Source: Halicephalobus mephisto (lineage: Eukaryota > Nematoda > Chromadorea > Rhabditida > Panagrolaimidae). From it: DNA of 64,000 nt. Location: positions 372,001 through 436,000 of the forward strand of contig SWDT01000020.1 in NCBI GenBank assembly GCA_009193035.1, written 5' to 3'. The notes below the pieces were generated by a model. It was not told the DNA's origin and did not search any database. It was given only the letters and a program-made list of their open reading frames with translations. This document shows positions 22,455-34,200 of the stretch, one piece after another. Numbering within the stretch: the stretch's first letter is position 1; each line of letters starts with the position of its first letter. A program made the translations under genes and the position numbers.

Positions 22455-23890
22455 TTACTTGAACAGAGTCAAAACTTCCATCCTTGTCATATGATCAAGA
22501 GTGAACTTAAAGGCATGATTCCGTTTGTCAGTACGAAAATCGAGGAGTTCCTGTCTAGTGTAAGTACGTTTGGGAATGATTCTGGGTTTCTCTCCATTCA
22601 GTAGCTCGGGCAAGTAACTCTCATTCCGATTACCATCTAAAAGTGGTTTCGACACAAATTACAAAGCAAAAAACTTACTCTTGAAAGCATCAACGATATT
22701 CAGATGATCACGGCATCGTGTTCGAATAAGCTGAATGTTATTTGCTGCCTTGGCAGTTTGGATGGCTTTGGGGATGTTCTCCAGATCCGTCTTTTTCGGC
22801 AATTCAAATTTGCAAGGAACAGCAAGGAACGGGATCGTCATTAGACTCTTGCTCGAAGGGAAGCAGATGTTTTCCGGGAAGTCCTCAGTCCATCCATGGT
22901 CAACTAGGTAAACGTTGACCGAGTTCTCCTTTAATCCGGTGACGATTCCTCGAGCAGCGCCGTACTTCTTGGATTTGAGGATGACACAGGCTCCAGTGTA
23001 GGGTTGATGGAGAAGAGCATCTTCATCTTGCTCTTGCTCCGTTAATTCCTTCTCGATGTGGCTTTGGATTTTCTTTCTTCTGTCGGTATTCCAGAAAGCC
23101 ATGAAATGAGGGCCACAAGGGTGAAGAAGCCAATGATCCGGTCCAACGACGGTAATTTCGGAGTTCTTCATGTCTCCAATAGGGAGATCGGCGAAACAGC
23201 ACTCCAGTTGATTGTAGGTCACATATGGACTATTCACAGGGAAAGTAAACCGTTTGACGGGGAGATCCCAGGTAGCTCTACTGAAGTTATCCAGCGAACG
23301 AACCTAAAATTCCGAATTTCCTCACTGCAATCATCCAAATCACCGACCTCTACATCAGGGAAATGCTCAGAATACTTGGTTTCCCAGTCTTCGATGAATT
23401 TGTCACGACCCTTTGGGCAGACAAAGTAGATACGACCGGAAGCGTGTCCAGCATCAGAAGACGAAGGATGAGGAACAATGGAGTGGATAGTGTACATCCC
23501 CGGTAAACAGGCCTGAATGACGGTATTACGCAGGATTCATATATGGAACCAACTTACGAACTGCAAAATCTTGGGGCATTTGGTGTAGGAAACCCCAGGA
23601 TAACGCATAGCGGGAGACTCGTCCTTGGCCATCAGATAATCCTGAAGGTGGTCGACATCAGCTCCAGTGATCCGATCTCCATTAGCACGGTACATTTGAG
23701 TTCCATCGTCAGAAAGAAAATCTGAAGTAATATTAGTGAAAAATTAAAATTTCAGGAACTCACCATCGTCGGAATAAAGCTCTCCATCTTCGAGTTCTTC
23801 ATAGCTGATGAAATCTCCCGTATCAGGCCGTTCGTAGTCACGATCGGTTTCATTAGAACTAATGTCATCACCGTCAGCATAATAAGCCAT
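22455..23890 (-). CDS. tofu-6: RRM-Tudor protein with eIF4E-binding motif, probable TOFU-6/MEL-47
   Basis: Five exons: 23764-23890, 23558-23721, 23348-23512, 22679-23303 and 22455-22636, all in phase, 420 aa. The 44 nt intron 23304-23347 is open in one frame and easily missed. Order of parts: acidic N-terminus (residues 1-60); an RRM-like fold near 85-160 (GRIYFVCPKGRDKFIEDWE as strand 3/helix 2); an extended Tudor domain near 185-345 with GARGIVTG-like AARGIVTGLKENSVNVYLVD and DHGWTEDF; and YTRQELL at 386-392, the canonical eIF4E-binding motif YxxxxL-hydrophobic. That architecture is the one described for TOFU-6, which bridges PID-3/ERH-2 and IFE-3 in PETISCO, needed for 21U-RNA (piRNA) precursor processing and embryonic viability. 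Alternative: another Tudor germ-granule protein. The architecture is seen; the orthology is inference. Confidence 0.72.
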
Positions 23891-23947
23891 TTTTGGAATC
23901 CGAATTCACAGACAGACAAAATCGAAAAAAAACGAAGTTCGACGCGT

Positions 23948-24087
23948 CGTTTTCGCGCGCTCTTTCTTCGTTTCAGGACCAACCGAAATCGCCTGAACAT
24001 TTTCAGTAAAATTCAATGTATTGTTTTCGCGCGCTCTTTTTTCGTTTCAGGACCAACCGAGATCGCCTGAATATTTTCAGTAAAAAA
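23948..24087 (-). repeat. Tandem duplication just upstream of the TOFU-6-like gene
   Basis: Two ~63 bp copies (23948-24010 and 24023-24087), about 95% identical, share GTTTTCGCGCGCTCTTT, CGTTTCAGGACCAACCGA and TTTTCAGTAAAA. Copy 1 ends about 57 nt before the start codon. As promoter or 5' UTR sequence it duplicates a CGCGCGC block and probable acceptor sites. Confidence 0.7.
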
Positions 24088-25202
24088 AGAAAATCGGGTC
24101 TACTACAGTAGTAATTTTATTATTCTGAAAATTCCAGTCTCTTTCCTACTTGTTATTTCTGTTATTGATAATCTTTTCCCGTTTAATTTTATCATTTTTA
24201 ATTGTTTTTGTTGTTTCCCATCCTGAATATAGTGATGCAGGAACCGAAAATCTTTGACATTGAATTCCATTGTATTTTGACTTCTAGAATCTTGGATTCG
24301 TCACTTATTGAAAAAAGTACTACTTTTTATGTCTTTTTTAAATTCAATATGTTCCGGAATGAGTTTCCAGGGATTAATAATCCCTTTTAATTTTATTATT
24401 TTTAAATTTATTTTCTTCCTGAAATTCCATATTGTAGAAATCGAGAAATTCAGACCTTGAACGTTATTGAATTTTGATTTTCAGGATTTTCTTTAGATTC
24501 GTTGTCATGTCTAGAAAGTATTTTCATGTTTTTGGAGTTCGAAATGTCCCAAAATTAGTTTTTAAGGATTACAATAACGTTGACATGTTCATCTAAATCA
24601 TGCATTATCGGGACAAGTATCAACGTCGCGTTTTATGACTACATTGTATTTCAGAAAGCTAACGATTAGAGTTATTGTTTAGTATCTTCATCTGGCTGAT
24701 TTAGTTAGATACTATTCCTTCACCATTTCTTACGTCATTGAAAGCATTGAAACCAACGAATTTTGGAGTTTAGGTTGTTAATTAAGATAAATGTCGGATG
24801 TTTATCTCAACCTTGTTGATGTATTTTTATCATTCCATTAACTATGATTATAATCTTTGACTAAAGATTACTACAAATTGATTTCAGGAATTCTGTCTAC
24901 TAAAGGCATTTTCTCCGATTACTGTAGTCACTTCTTTGTTACGGCTTTCATATATCTGTCGACATTAAGAAATCAAAGATATTAAGGATTATCGTCGGTA
25001 AAAATAACAACGCGGTTGTCGTAGTTAATCCTATATTTATCACAATTAGGGAGAAATTGAAAGTACTTTTATTCGATTTTGAAAGTAAACTAAACAGCTT
25101 GCTCGTAGAGATGACGAGGACGAAAATTTGGAGGGAAATAAGCAGACTAGGACTTTGGGTCAAATTATGGATCAAAGCACAGTATGAAAGGAGAGAAGGG
25201 AA
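24088..25202. other. Spacer with degenerate ~210 bp duplication
   Basis: Blocks near 24177-24380 and 24386-24580 are alignable but diverged (both contain TTTAATTTTAT, then CTTTGACATTGAATT or CCTTGAACGTTATTGAATT). The rest (24600-25202) is probably zyxin 3' UTR and spacer; no gene seen. Confidence 0.4.
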
Positions 25203-28200
25203 TCAGTGCATCGCTTTGAGTCTTTTCAGATTGCAGTTTTTGCAGAACAAATGGGTCTCTAGTGGGTAGCAGCCTTGGCCTTCGATCTTGGAATTCAACT
25301 GGAGTCCGCAATCTTCGCACTTGTAGCATTGTACGTGGTAGGATCTGTCCATGGCGACGATTCTGGCTACTTCGGTTTCTCCGGGAGAAGGAATAATTGC
25401 TTTGAGACAAACGGCACATCTGGGGGAGAACCTCTCGTGGTAGCACTCGAGGCAATAGGGGGTTCCTTGCTGGTCGACTGTGAAGGGGGTTCCGTCGAGG
25501 GACTTTGCACAAATAGGACAGGCAAAACACTCTGGATGGAAGGCTTTCCCCATCGCTCTGAGGATCTTCTGGGTGATTGGAGTGGCACATTTGTCGCATT
25601 TGTCGAGGGAATTCTGAAATTTGGTAATTATGTAAATTAAAAGATTAAAATTAACCATATAATCGACTTGACAGAGGTTTTTTCCGTCGACACTGTAGAA
25701 GGAACATCCGGCAAGTTGTTTTTGACATTGGTCACAGAGGAAACATGTTACATGATAGGCTTTGCCTAAGGCAGTTACTCCTGGAGTGTCGTTTTGGATT
25801 TCTTTTTGGCATTTGGTGCAGATATCTGTAAATTGAAAAATAATTATTTGAAGTTTTTTATTTTTTAAGATTGGCCCTTTTACGGCCTTGTTTGTCAGTT
25901 TTCCCTTTTTTCGAGGAGAGTAGTTATAAGCTTTTTGAGATTTTATCAAGGAAAATTTTTTATCAATAAATCAAATCGTATTATAAGAGACAGAAACGGA
26001 CGTTTGTATGAAAGTGGTTTTGAGATAACGTTCTGAAACTTTTGAGAAATTTCGAAATTTTAGAAAAATCAATTTTGCAGAATTACCAGATTTGCCATTT
26101 TTTATTTCCTTTACTTTTGCACGGAAATTCGAAAATTTTCATAATATTGTGGAAATTTACGGAATTTTAGTGTTTTCTAAAAAGTTTTAAAATTTAGGTA
26201 AAAAAGGTGCGCCAATTTGTCATATTTATCGATTTTAAATTTAACTCGTTCTTACACAGGAATTCAAAAATATCATAATTCTATAAAAATAAAAATTTTT
26301 ACGTAATTTTTTTAAGCGAAATTGCAGGACTTTTCTAAAAAGTTAAAATTTAGGTAAAGAAAGCGCGTCGATTTGACAAATTTACCATTTTTTGGTTTTC
26401 ACTCGCTCTTGCGCGCGAATTCGAAAATTCCGAAATTTATCATAAAATTTAAAAATAAGTTTTGCGGAGTTTTGGAATTCTCTAAAAAGTTCTGAAATTT
26501 AGGTAAAAAAGAGAAGAAAGCGTGAGTTGAGGAGAGCGAGTCGATTTGCCAAATTTACCATTTTTTAGTTTTCACTCGCTCCTGCGCGCGAATTCAAAAA
26601 TTCCAAAAAATTACATATCACTTTTTGTTCAATTATGTTTATCTTTCAAAGAAAGCTTTAGAAATTCAGAATTTGGATTCCCAGGAGTTTTCTGGATCGA
26701 TTCTGGAGCAATGATGTTTTTCGTGTTCGTTTGAAAAAAAAAGTCATTCATTTTTTCGAATAAAATTTTGTCAAAAGTGCTTCTTGCTCCATCTCACTTC
26801 AGATTCCCTCGTCAACGAGCCTCAAGGGACCAAATTGGCACTTTTTATTTTCGAAAATTTTAAATATACTGAAAATTTTGAAGATGTTTCAAAAAAAGAA
26901 TCAATCCCAAAAACAAAGTTCGAATTGAATCATTTTCGGAATTTTTTTATCCTCAAAACAAACAGTCTCAATCGATTTTACAGAGTCTAAAATTTTTTGG
27001 AAAACAATTTATGATTCATTTTTGAAATATAAAACATTTTTATTTAAAAAAAATTAATTTTTAGTGAAATTTTGAAACATGTTTATTAAAAAAAGTTAAT
27101 TTTTAAACATTTTTATTTAAAAAAAATAGATTTTGAAAAATTTTTATTAAGAAAAAATAGATTTTTGAAAATTTTTATTTAAAAAAAATAGATTTTTAAA
27201 AATTTTTATTAAGAAAAAATTAATTTTTAAATATTTTTATTAAAGAAAATTAATTTTTAAACATTTTTATTAAAGAAAATTAATTTTTAAATATTTTTAT
27301 TAAAAAAAATTAATTTTTAAAATGACATTTCAAAGAATTTTTATAAAAAATTATTTTTTAAAATTAAATTTTATAAAAAATTTTGCAATTTCCCAGAAAT
27401 AAACTGTAGAATGGTTTTGGAATCTTATATAAGGCTTGTGAAAATTGCTGAAATGTGGAAAAATTTGGAATTCAAGTGAACGTTTTTTAACTTTTTAGAA
27501 TTCTGTAGAAGTTTCTGGAAGTTTGAAATTTTTATAAAAGTTTCTGGAAAGTTTTAGAATTTTTCGGAATTTTGAAGGAAATTCAGAAATTTCGAAATTT
27601 TTGAGAATCGTGATTTTTGAAGTTTTTAAGTCTCGTGGGAATTTCTAAAATCTTCAAGAATTCAGTGGTTTTGGAATTTTGGAGAAGTTTATAGAAGTCT
27701 TCAGAATCTAGTGGAGGATTCTGGAGAATTCCAAGGTCTCAAAGAAGCTTCTGGAAATTCAGAATTCCAAAGACTTCTGAAATCTTCCAGAATCCAATCC
27801 AGTTGAGAATTTTAGAAGTCTTCCAGAATCGAATAAGTTTTCAAAAGTTTTTAGAATCCAGTGGAAGCTTCTGGAAATCCAAAAAATTCAGAATTTCGTA
27901 GACTTCTGAAAATTTCTAGAAGTTTTTAGAATCCAGTAAAAGCTTCTGGAAATCCAAAAAATTAGAATTTCGTAGACTTCTGAAGTCTTCCAGAATCGAA
28001 TAAGTTTTCAGAAGTCTCCAGAATCCAGTATAAGCTTCTGAAAATCAAAAAACCTAAAAATCATTTAAAATTTATTTCGGAAATTTCCAAAATTTCCCTC
28101 AAGACAATTTTGTAAAACCACTTATTTTTAATTTTTCATCACAGTTCGATTTCCGAAACCTTAAAAGTATTCACGGTTGAAAGACTTCAGAGAACTGAAT

Positions 28201-31200
28201 GTGTCAAAAAATATATATTTGGTTAAAAAGTATGCCTGAATGGAATCCGGGACTTACCAATATCGGTTTCTTCTCCCATGGCTTTGGGAAATCTGAGTTA
28301 ACTAAAAAAATTTAAAAATTTATAAAAAAGTTTAAAAAATTCGAAAAAACGGAGAATTTATAAAAAAAAATTTAAAAAAAATAGGAAAAATTTATAAAAA
28401 AAATAGAAAATTTATAAACAAAAATAGGAAATTTTTAAAAAAAAAGTGGAAAAAAATGGAAAATTTATAAAAAAAATAGAAAAAAAAATAAAATTTAAAA
28501 AAAATAAAGAAATTTTTAAAAAATAAAATTTTTAAAAATAAAGAAAAAATTTTTAAAAGTATTATTTTTAGAAATTTGTGAAAAATTTGAAAATGGAGAT
28601 TAAAAAATTAAAAATTTTAAGTAATTTTTTTTTTGTTTTTGAGAGACAGCAGCGTGAAACGGATAGGGCTTAACTGGCCTACCAACAGCGAATGTACTTA
28701 CATTCCGAAGACAAACAAACTCGGGAGAAGCAAAAATTGCAGAAATGAACCTCTTTAAACGAAAAATAGAGAGATTTGTCGATTTTTCAAAGGTCAAATC
28801 AGGTCATATTTGAAGTAATTATAGAAAATTTAAAATGTTGGAAATTATATTTTTGAACTTTAATTTTTGGCGAAATGCGACTCAAATTAAAAATTATCAA
28901 TCAAGAACAGAACGCCAAAAAATGGGAGAAAAACCTTTTTGAATTTAAACCTTTGGCGAAATGTGATTTAGGAAAAATTATCAACCAAGAACAGAACGCC
29001 AAAAGTGTGGGAAGTTATTTTTAAATTTAAACCTTTGGCGAAATGTGAGTCAAATAAAAAATTATCAACCAAGAACAGAACGCCAAAAAATCGAAGAAAA
29101 ACCTTTTTGAATTTAAACCTTTGGCGAAATGTGACACAAATCAAAAATTATCAACCAAGAACAGAACGCCAAAAAATGGGAGATATTATTTTTGAATTTA
29201 AACCTTTGGCGAAATGTGACTCAAATAAAAAATTATCAACCAAGAACAAAACGCCAAAAAATGGGAGATATTATTTTTAAATTTAAACCTTTGGCGAAAT
29301 GGGACTCAAATAAAAAATTATCAATCAAGAACAGAACGCCAAAAAACCAGAATTTCTAGTAAAACAGAAATCCCAAAAAATGTTAAATGAGAACAAAACG
29401 CCAAAGGTTAAAAGAAATTCTCAAATTTCTAGAGAAATGTGACCTATAGTAAAAATTACCAAAAATATAAAATAAAGGTTTAAAGTAAATAGTTTTGAAT
29501 TTAAAATTTTGGCAAAATGTGACACATAAGAAAGATTATCTATCAAGACTAAAACACAAAAAAATGAAAAAATTAAGATTCTTGTCTAAATGTGACTTAA
29601 ACGAAAAATTTTCAATGAAAAACAAAATGCTAAAAATTTGAGAAAAGGTATTTTTGAATCTTTGGCGAAATGTGAATTTTAGAAAAATTATCAGAGGAAC
29701 AGAACGCCAAAAAGTCAGAGATTTTTTAATTTAGATTTTTGGCGAAATGTGACTAAAATCGAAAATTTATTTTTATTAAAAACAGAATGCCAAATAATTT
29801 TAAATTTGAATTTCTGGCGAAATGTAATTTTTGACAAATTATCAACTAAGAACAGAATGCCAAAAATCCAAAAATTTCTAAATTTGAATTTCTGGTGAAA
29901 TGTAATTTCTGACAAATTATCAACTAAGAACAGAACGCCAAAAAGTCAGAGAATTTTAAATTTGAATTTTTGGCGAAATGTGATTTTTAGCAAATTATCA
30001 ACTAAGAACAAAATGCCAAAAATCCAAAAATTTTTAAATTTGGATTTTTGGCGAAATGTGATATACAGAAAATATTGATTGAGAACAGAACGCCAAAATG
30101 TAATTTGTTAAAACTTCAAAAAGTGCACATTTTTGCAGTAAACAAAAACTTTCACTTTCGATCAGAGGAAGAACAGCTGACTCAATTCGATCCAAACAAA
30201 CAACGACAAAAACTAAGGTCCGTCAAAAACCTCTTCATCAATCCGAAATAAACGTGCCCTTAGGCACTGGAATCCTAAGAAGACAATCGACCCCGTGATT
30301 TTTCAAAATAACAAATAATCAAAAAATTTGGAAAAAATTTAAAAAAAATAGAAATTTTTAAAAATAAAAAAAAATTAAAAAAAAAAAATAAAAATAAATT
30401 TAAAAAAAAAATAAATAAAAAAAAATAAAAATAAATAAAAAATTAAAAAAAATAAATTTTAATGAAATTTAAATAGAAATTTTTAAAAATTAATTTTTTT
30501 AATTTTCGAAAAAAATTGATTTTATAAAATTTCAAATTTTGAATTTAAAAAAAAATTGATTTTTAATTTTTAAAAATTTCGAATTTTAAAATACAGAAAT
30601 AAGTCAAAAATGGAAAATCAAAAAATTGAAGATTTTCTTCGAAAGTAGGCGGACCAATTTTTCACTTTTTTTTGAAGACAAACTTGGCAATTTTTGACTC
30701 CGCCCCCATGTGAGAACCACGTGGAAATTTTAACTTAATATTTGTAAAAAAATTTAAAAAAAAAGATCCAGAAATTGACTCTTTTTTCTTCCTAAAAAAA
30801 GACAATTGCCAGAGGCAAGATGGAAACAGCAATTCATTCAAAAGTCAAATTAACGACTTTTGGGCATTTGGTGGATATAAAACCGCAAAAAAACACTTTT
30901 AGAGAATTGAAGATTCTACAGTAGTCCAGAAAACTACTTTTTTTAGAAAGTAAAAGTTCTACAGTAATCCAGGAAATTCCAAATTTTACAGTAATTCGGA
31001 AAATTACTTTTTTAAGAAGTTCCAAATTCTACAGTGGTCCAAAAAAAATTAATTCCAAAAAATTCCAAATTTTACGGCAATTTAAAAATTTACTTTTTAA
31101 AGAAGTTTTAAATTTTACAGGAATCCATGAATGTTTTTTAATACTTTTAATTTTACAGTAATCTATGAAAATGTATTTCTTTAACATTTTCGATTCTACA

Positions 31201-34200
31201 GTAATCCATGAAGATGTATTTTTTTAATACTTTCGATTCTACAGTAATCTACGAAGATGTATTTCTTTAACATTTTTGATTTTACAGTAAGAAACAGAAA
31301 ACTGACCTTCAAGACCAGTTTTCATCTTCCATTCCATGTCCTTGATGAGTTCATCGACGTTTTCCTGATGGCTTCGTCGTTGAGCGAGTTGTCTCTGGGT
31401 CTCGGCCGTGGATTGCTATAATTATTTCAAGTGTCATTATTTAAAAATTTAAAAAATTAAAAAAAAACAAAAATTCTGTTTTCCCTCGGAATAATCCACT
31501 TAAGCCACTTTTTCCGAAAAAAAAATTTTAAATAAAAACGAAAAAATTTCCATAAACAATTTTATTATTTTTTAAATTTTACTTTTTTAAAATTATTTTA
31601 ATTTTTTTGGTTTTTTTAATTTTTGAAATTTTCCATTTTTTTGTTTTAATTTTTTAATTTTTTTAAAAACTTTTTTGATTTCTTTTATTTTTACAATTTT
31701 CTTAAAAATTTTTTCTTTTTTTTTAAACTTTTTTGATTTTTTTTTAATTTTTAATTTTCTTAAAATTTTTGTCTTTTTTTAAAACTTTTTTGATTTTTTT
31801 AATTTATATAATTTTCTTAAAAATTTTTAGTTTTTTTTAAACTTTTTTGATTTTTTTTATTTTTTTATTTTTTTATTTTTAAATTTTCTTAAATTTTTGT
31901 TTTTTTTTTAAAACTTTTTTGATTTTTTTAAATTTTTACAATTTTATTAATATAGTCGTTTTTTTGGGTCGGAATCAATCATCAATGGACGATTCTTGGA
32001 CCAGAATTCAAATGAACCAATTTCGGAAGTCGAAACGACGAGTTTCCTTCAGAAACAAGATGTCAAGCCAGTCATCCCCAGTGGAAAAAAAACAATGTGC
32101 TCAAATTTGTCCGGCAAAAGTCGACGGAACTGGCCTCTGGGTCAATGCATTCCGAAATAGATGCAGATTCTCAACCAGAAGACAGCCCCAGAGGATTTTC
32201 TTTCGAAAACTTAAGCTAAAATTCCAAAAAATCTTCGAGGGAAAAAATGTTGTAAAAATTAAAAACAAACAATTTTAAAAATTTAAAAATTTAAAAAAAT
32301 AAATTTTAAATTTTTTTAATTTAAAGATTTTCAAAAAAAATAAATAATTTTAAAAAAATTTAAAAATTTAAAAAGTAAAAAAAATGAATTTTAAATTTTT
32401 TTAATTTTAAAAAATAAATAATTTTAGAAAATTTCGAGATTATATTTTTGTAAAAATTTTGAAAATTCTATTTTTAATTGTAAATCTGTAGTGGATTCTG
32501 GAAGACTTCAGAAGTCATAATCATATCATAGAAGATTCTAGAAACTTCCTACTGTATTTTGGAAGATTTCAGAAACCATAATTATATTTTATAAAATTTC
32601 AGAAGCTTCTTGCAGAATTCTAGAAGTCTTCAGAAGATTCTAGAAACTTCCTACTGTACTTTAGAAGACTTTAGAAATCATAATTATATTTCGTAAAATT
32701 TCAGAAGATTCTAGAAACTTCCTACTGTACTTTGGAAGATTTTAGAAATCATAATTAAATTTCATAAAATTTCAGAAGCTTCCTATTGAATTCTAGAAAC
32801 TTCTTACTGTATTTTAGAAGACTTTAGAAATCATAATTAAATTTCATAAAATTTCAGTTTTTCGAAAACTACAGTAAGTTTAAAAAATACCTCGTAAATG
32901 TGAGCAATTGTCTGAGGTGGAAGGCGCTCTGGAAGGCTCGATTTTTGGAACTGATTGGCGAATTTTTGACGATCCGTCAAAGCTTAAAATAGTTCATTAA
33001 TTAACTTTAAAAATTCAAACTTACTCGAATCCCTCAATTCCTCGGCGAAGTTGTAGGGTTTCTGCTTCGGAACTGAAGAAAAATACTGAACTTCCTGGGG
33101 TTCGGGTTCCAATGGGGCTGCTGGGGTGGTCGTCGCGAATTTGTGAATATAGTCTTGAGGGTTCGAGATATAATTCGCCGCATAAGTCCTAAAAAACAAA
33201 AAAATTAAATTAAAATAAAATTTTAGATTTAAAAATTGAAATTTAAAAATAAAAAAAATAAAATAAAAAATTTAGAAATTTTAAAATAAAAAAATAAAAT
33301 TTTAAATTTTAAAATTTTAAAATAAAAAAATTTCAAAATTAAATTAAAATTAAATTTAAAGATTTTAAATTTAAAAATAAAAATTTAAAAATTAATTAAA
33401 AAATAAATCGACTTTAAAAAATTCCAAAATTAATCAATTTAAAAAAACTAATTAACTAAAAAATTAATTACTTTAAGAATAAAAAAAGTTGATTAAAAAT
33501 TTTAAAAATCAAAAAATTAGAAAATCGATAGATTCTAATTTAGAGTTAAAAGTTTGAAAATTTCTAAATTAAAAAAATCAAAGAAATTTTTTAAAAAATT
33601 TAAAAAATCAAAAAAATTTAAAAAATCAAGAAATCAAGAAATCAGAAATTTTAAAATTCAAAAAAATCAAAGAAATTTTAAAATTCAAAAAAATTTAAAA
33701 ATTTAAAAAATCAAAGAAATTTTAAAATTCAAAAAAATTTAAAAATTAAAAAAATCAAAAAATTTTAAAATTAAAAAAATACCCATTGTTCTGAAGTCCT
33801 GATCCTTGACCGTTGGATACTGTACTTGAAGAGTAATAATTAGACACGAAAGATCCATTGCCAGGAGGCGGGGGTGGGGGGTATTCAGGGGGGTCTACGT
33901 CCGGCAATCCGTTGTTCGAAGTCGTCGTTGAAAAATAACTGTAATTATTTTTTTCAGGATAATATGTAGTAGAAGAATACGAAGAAAATCCAGATTGATT
34001 AATTGGAGAATTTTTAGAAAAACTTGTAGAGTACATTTTTTGTGCCTGAGGGGATGGCATCCATCTCGAGGTGGCGGCACTGCCGTAGGTCACTTTTGGA
34101 CGGCTGTTGAAGGCTTGATTTAACGAATGGGAGTACTCAGAGTGGTTGTGGAGCGGGACACGTGGGTCGGGACCAGGGGTCTCAGGAGGAAGCGCCGCTC

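Noticed and set aside
28600..28797. 65-aa reverse frame in a GC-richer patch near the zyxin alternative exon
   Set aside because: It would not join in frame with the LIM exons and ends in poly-A-derived lysines; perhaps promoter sequence.
29005..29280. 91-aa forward frame with repeated FKPLAKC peptides
   Set aside because: Translation of the ~84 bp array at 28860-30105.
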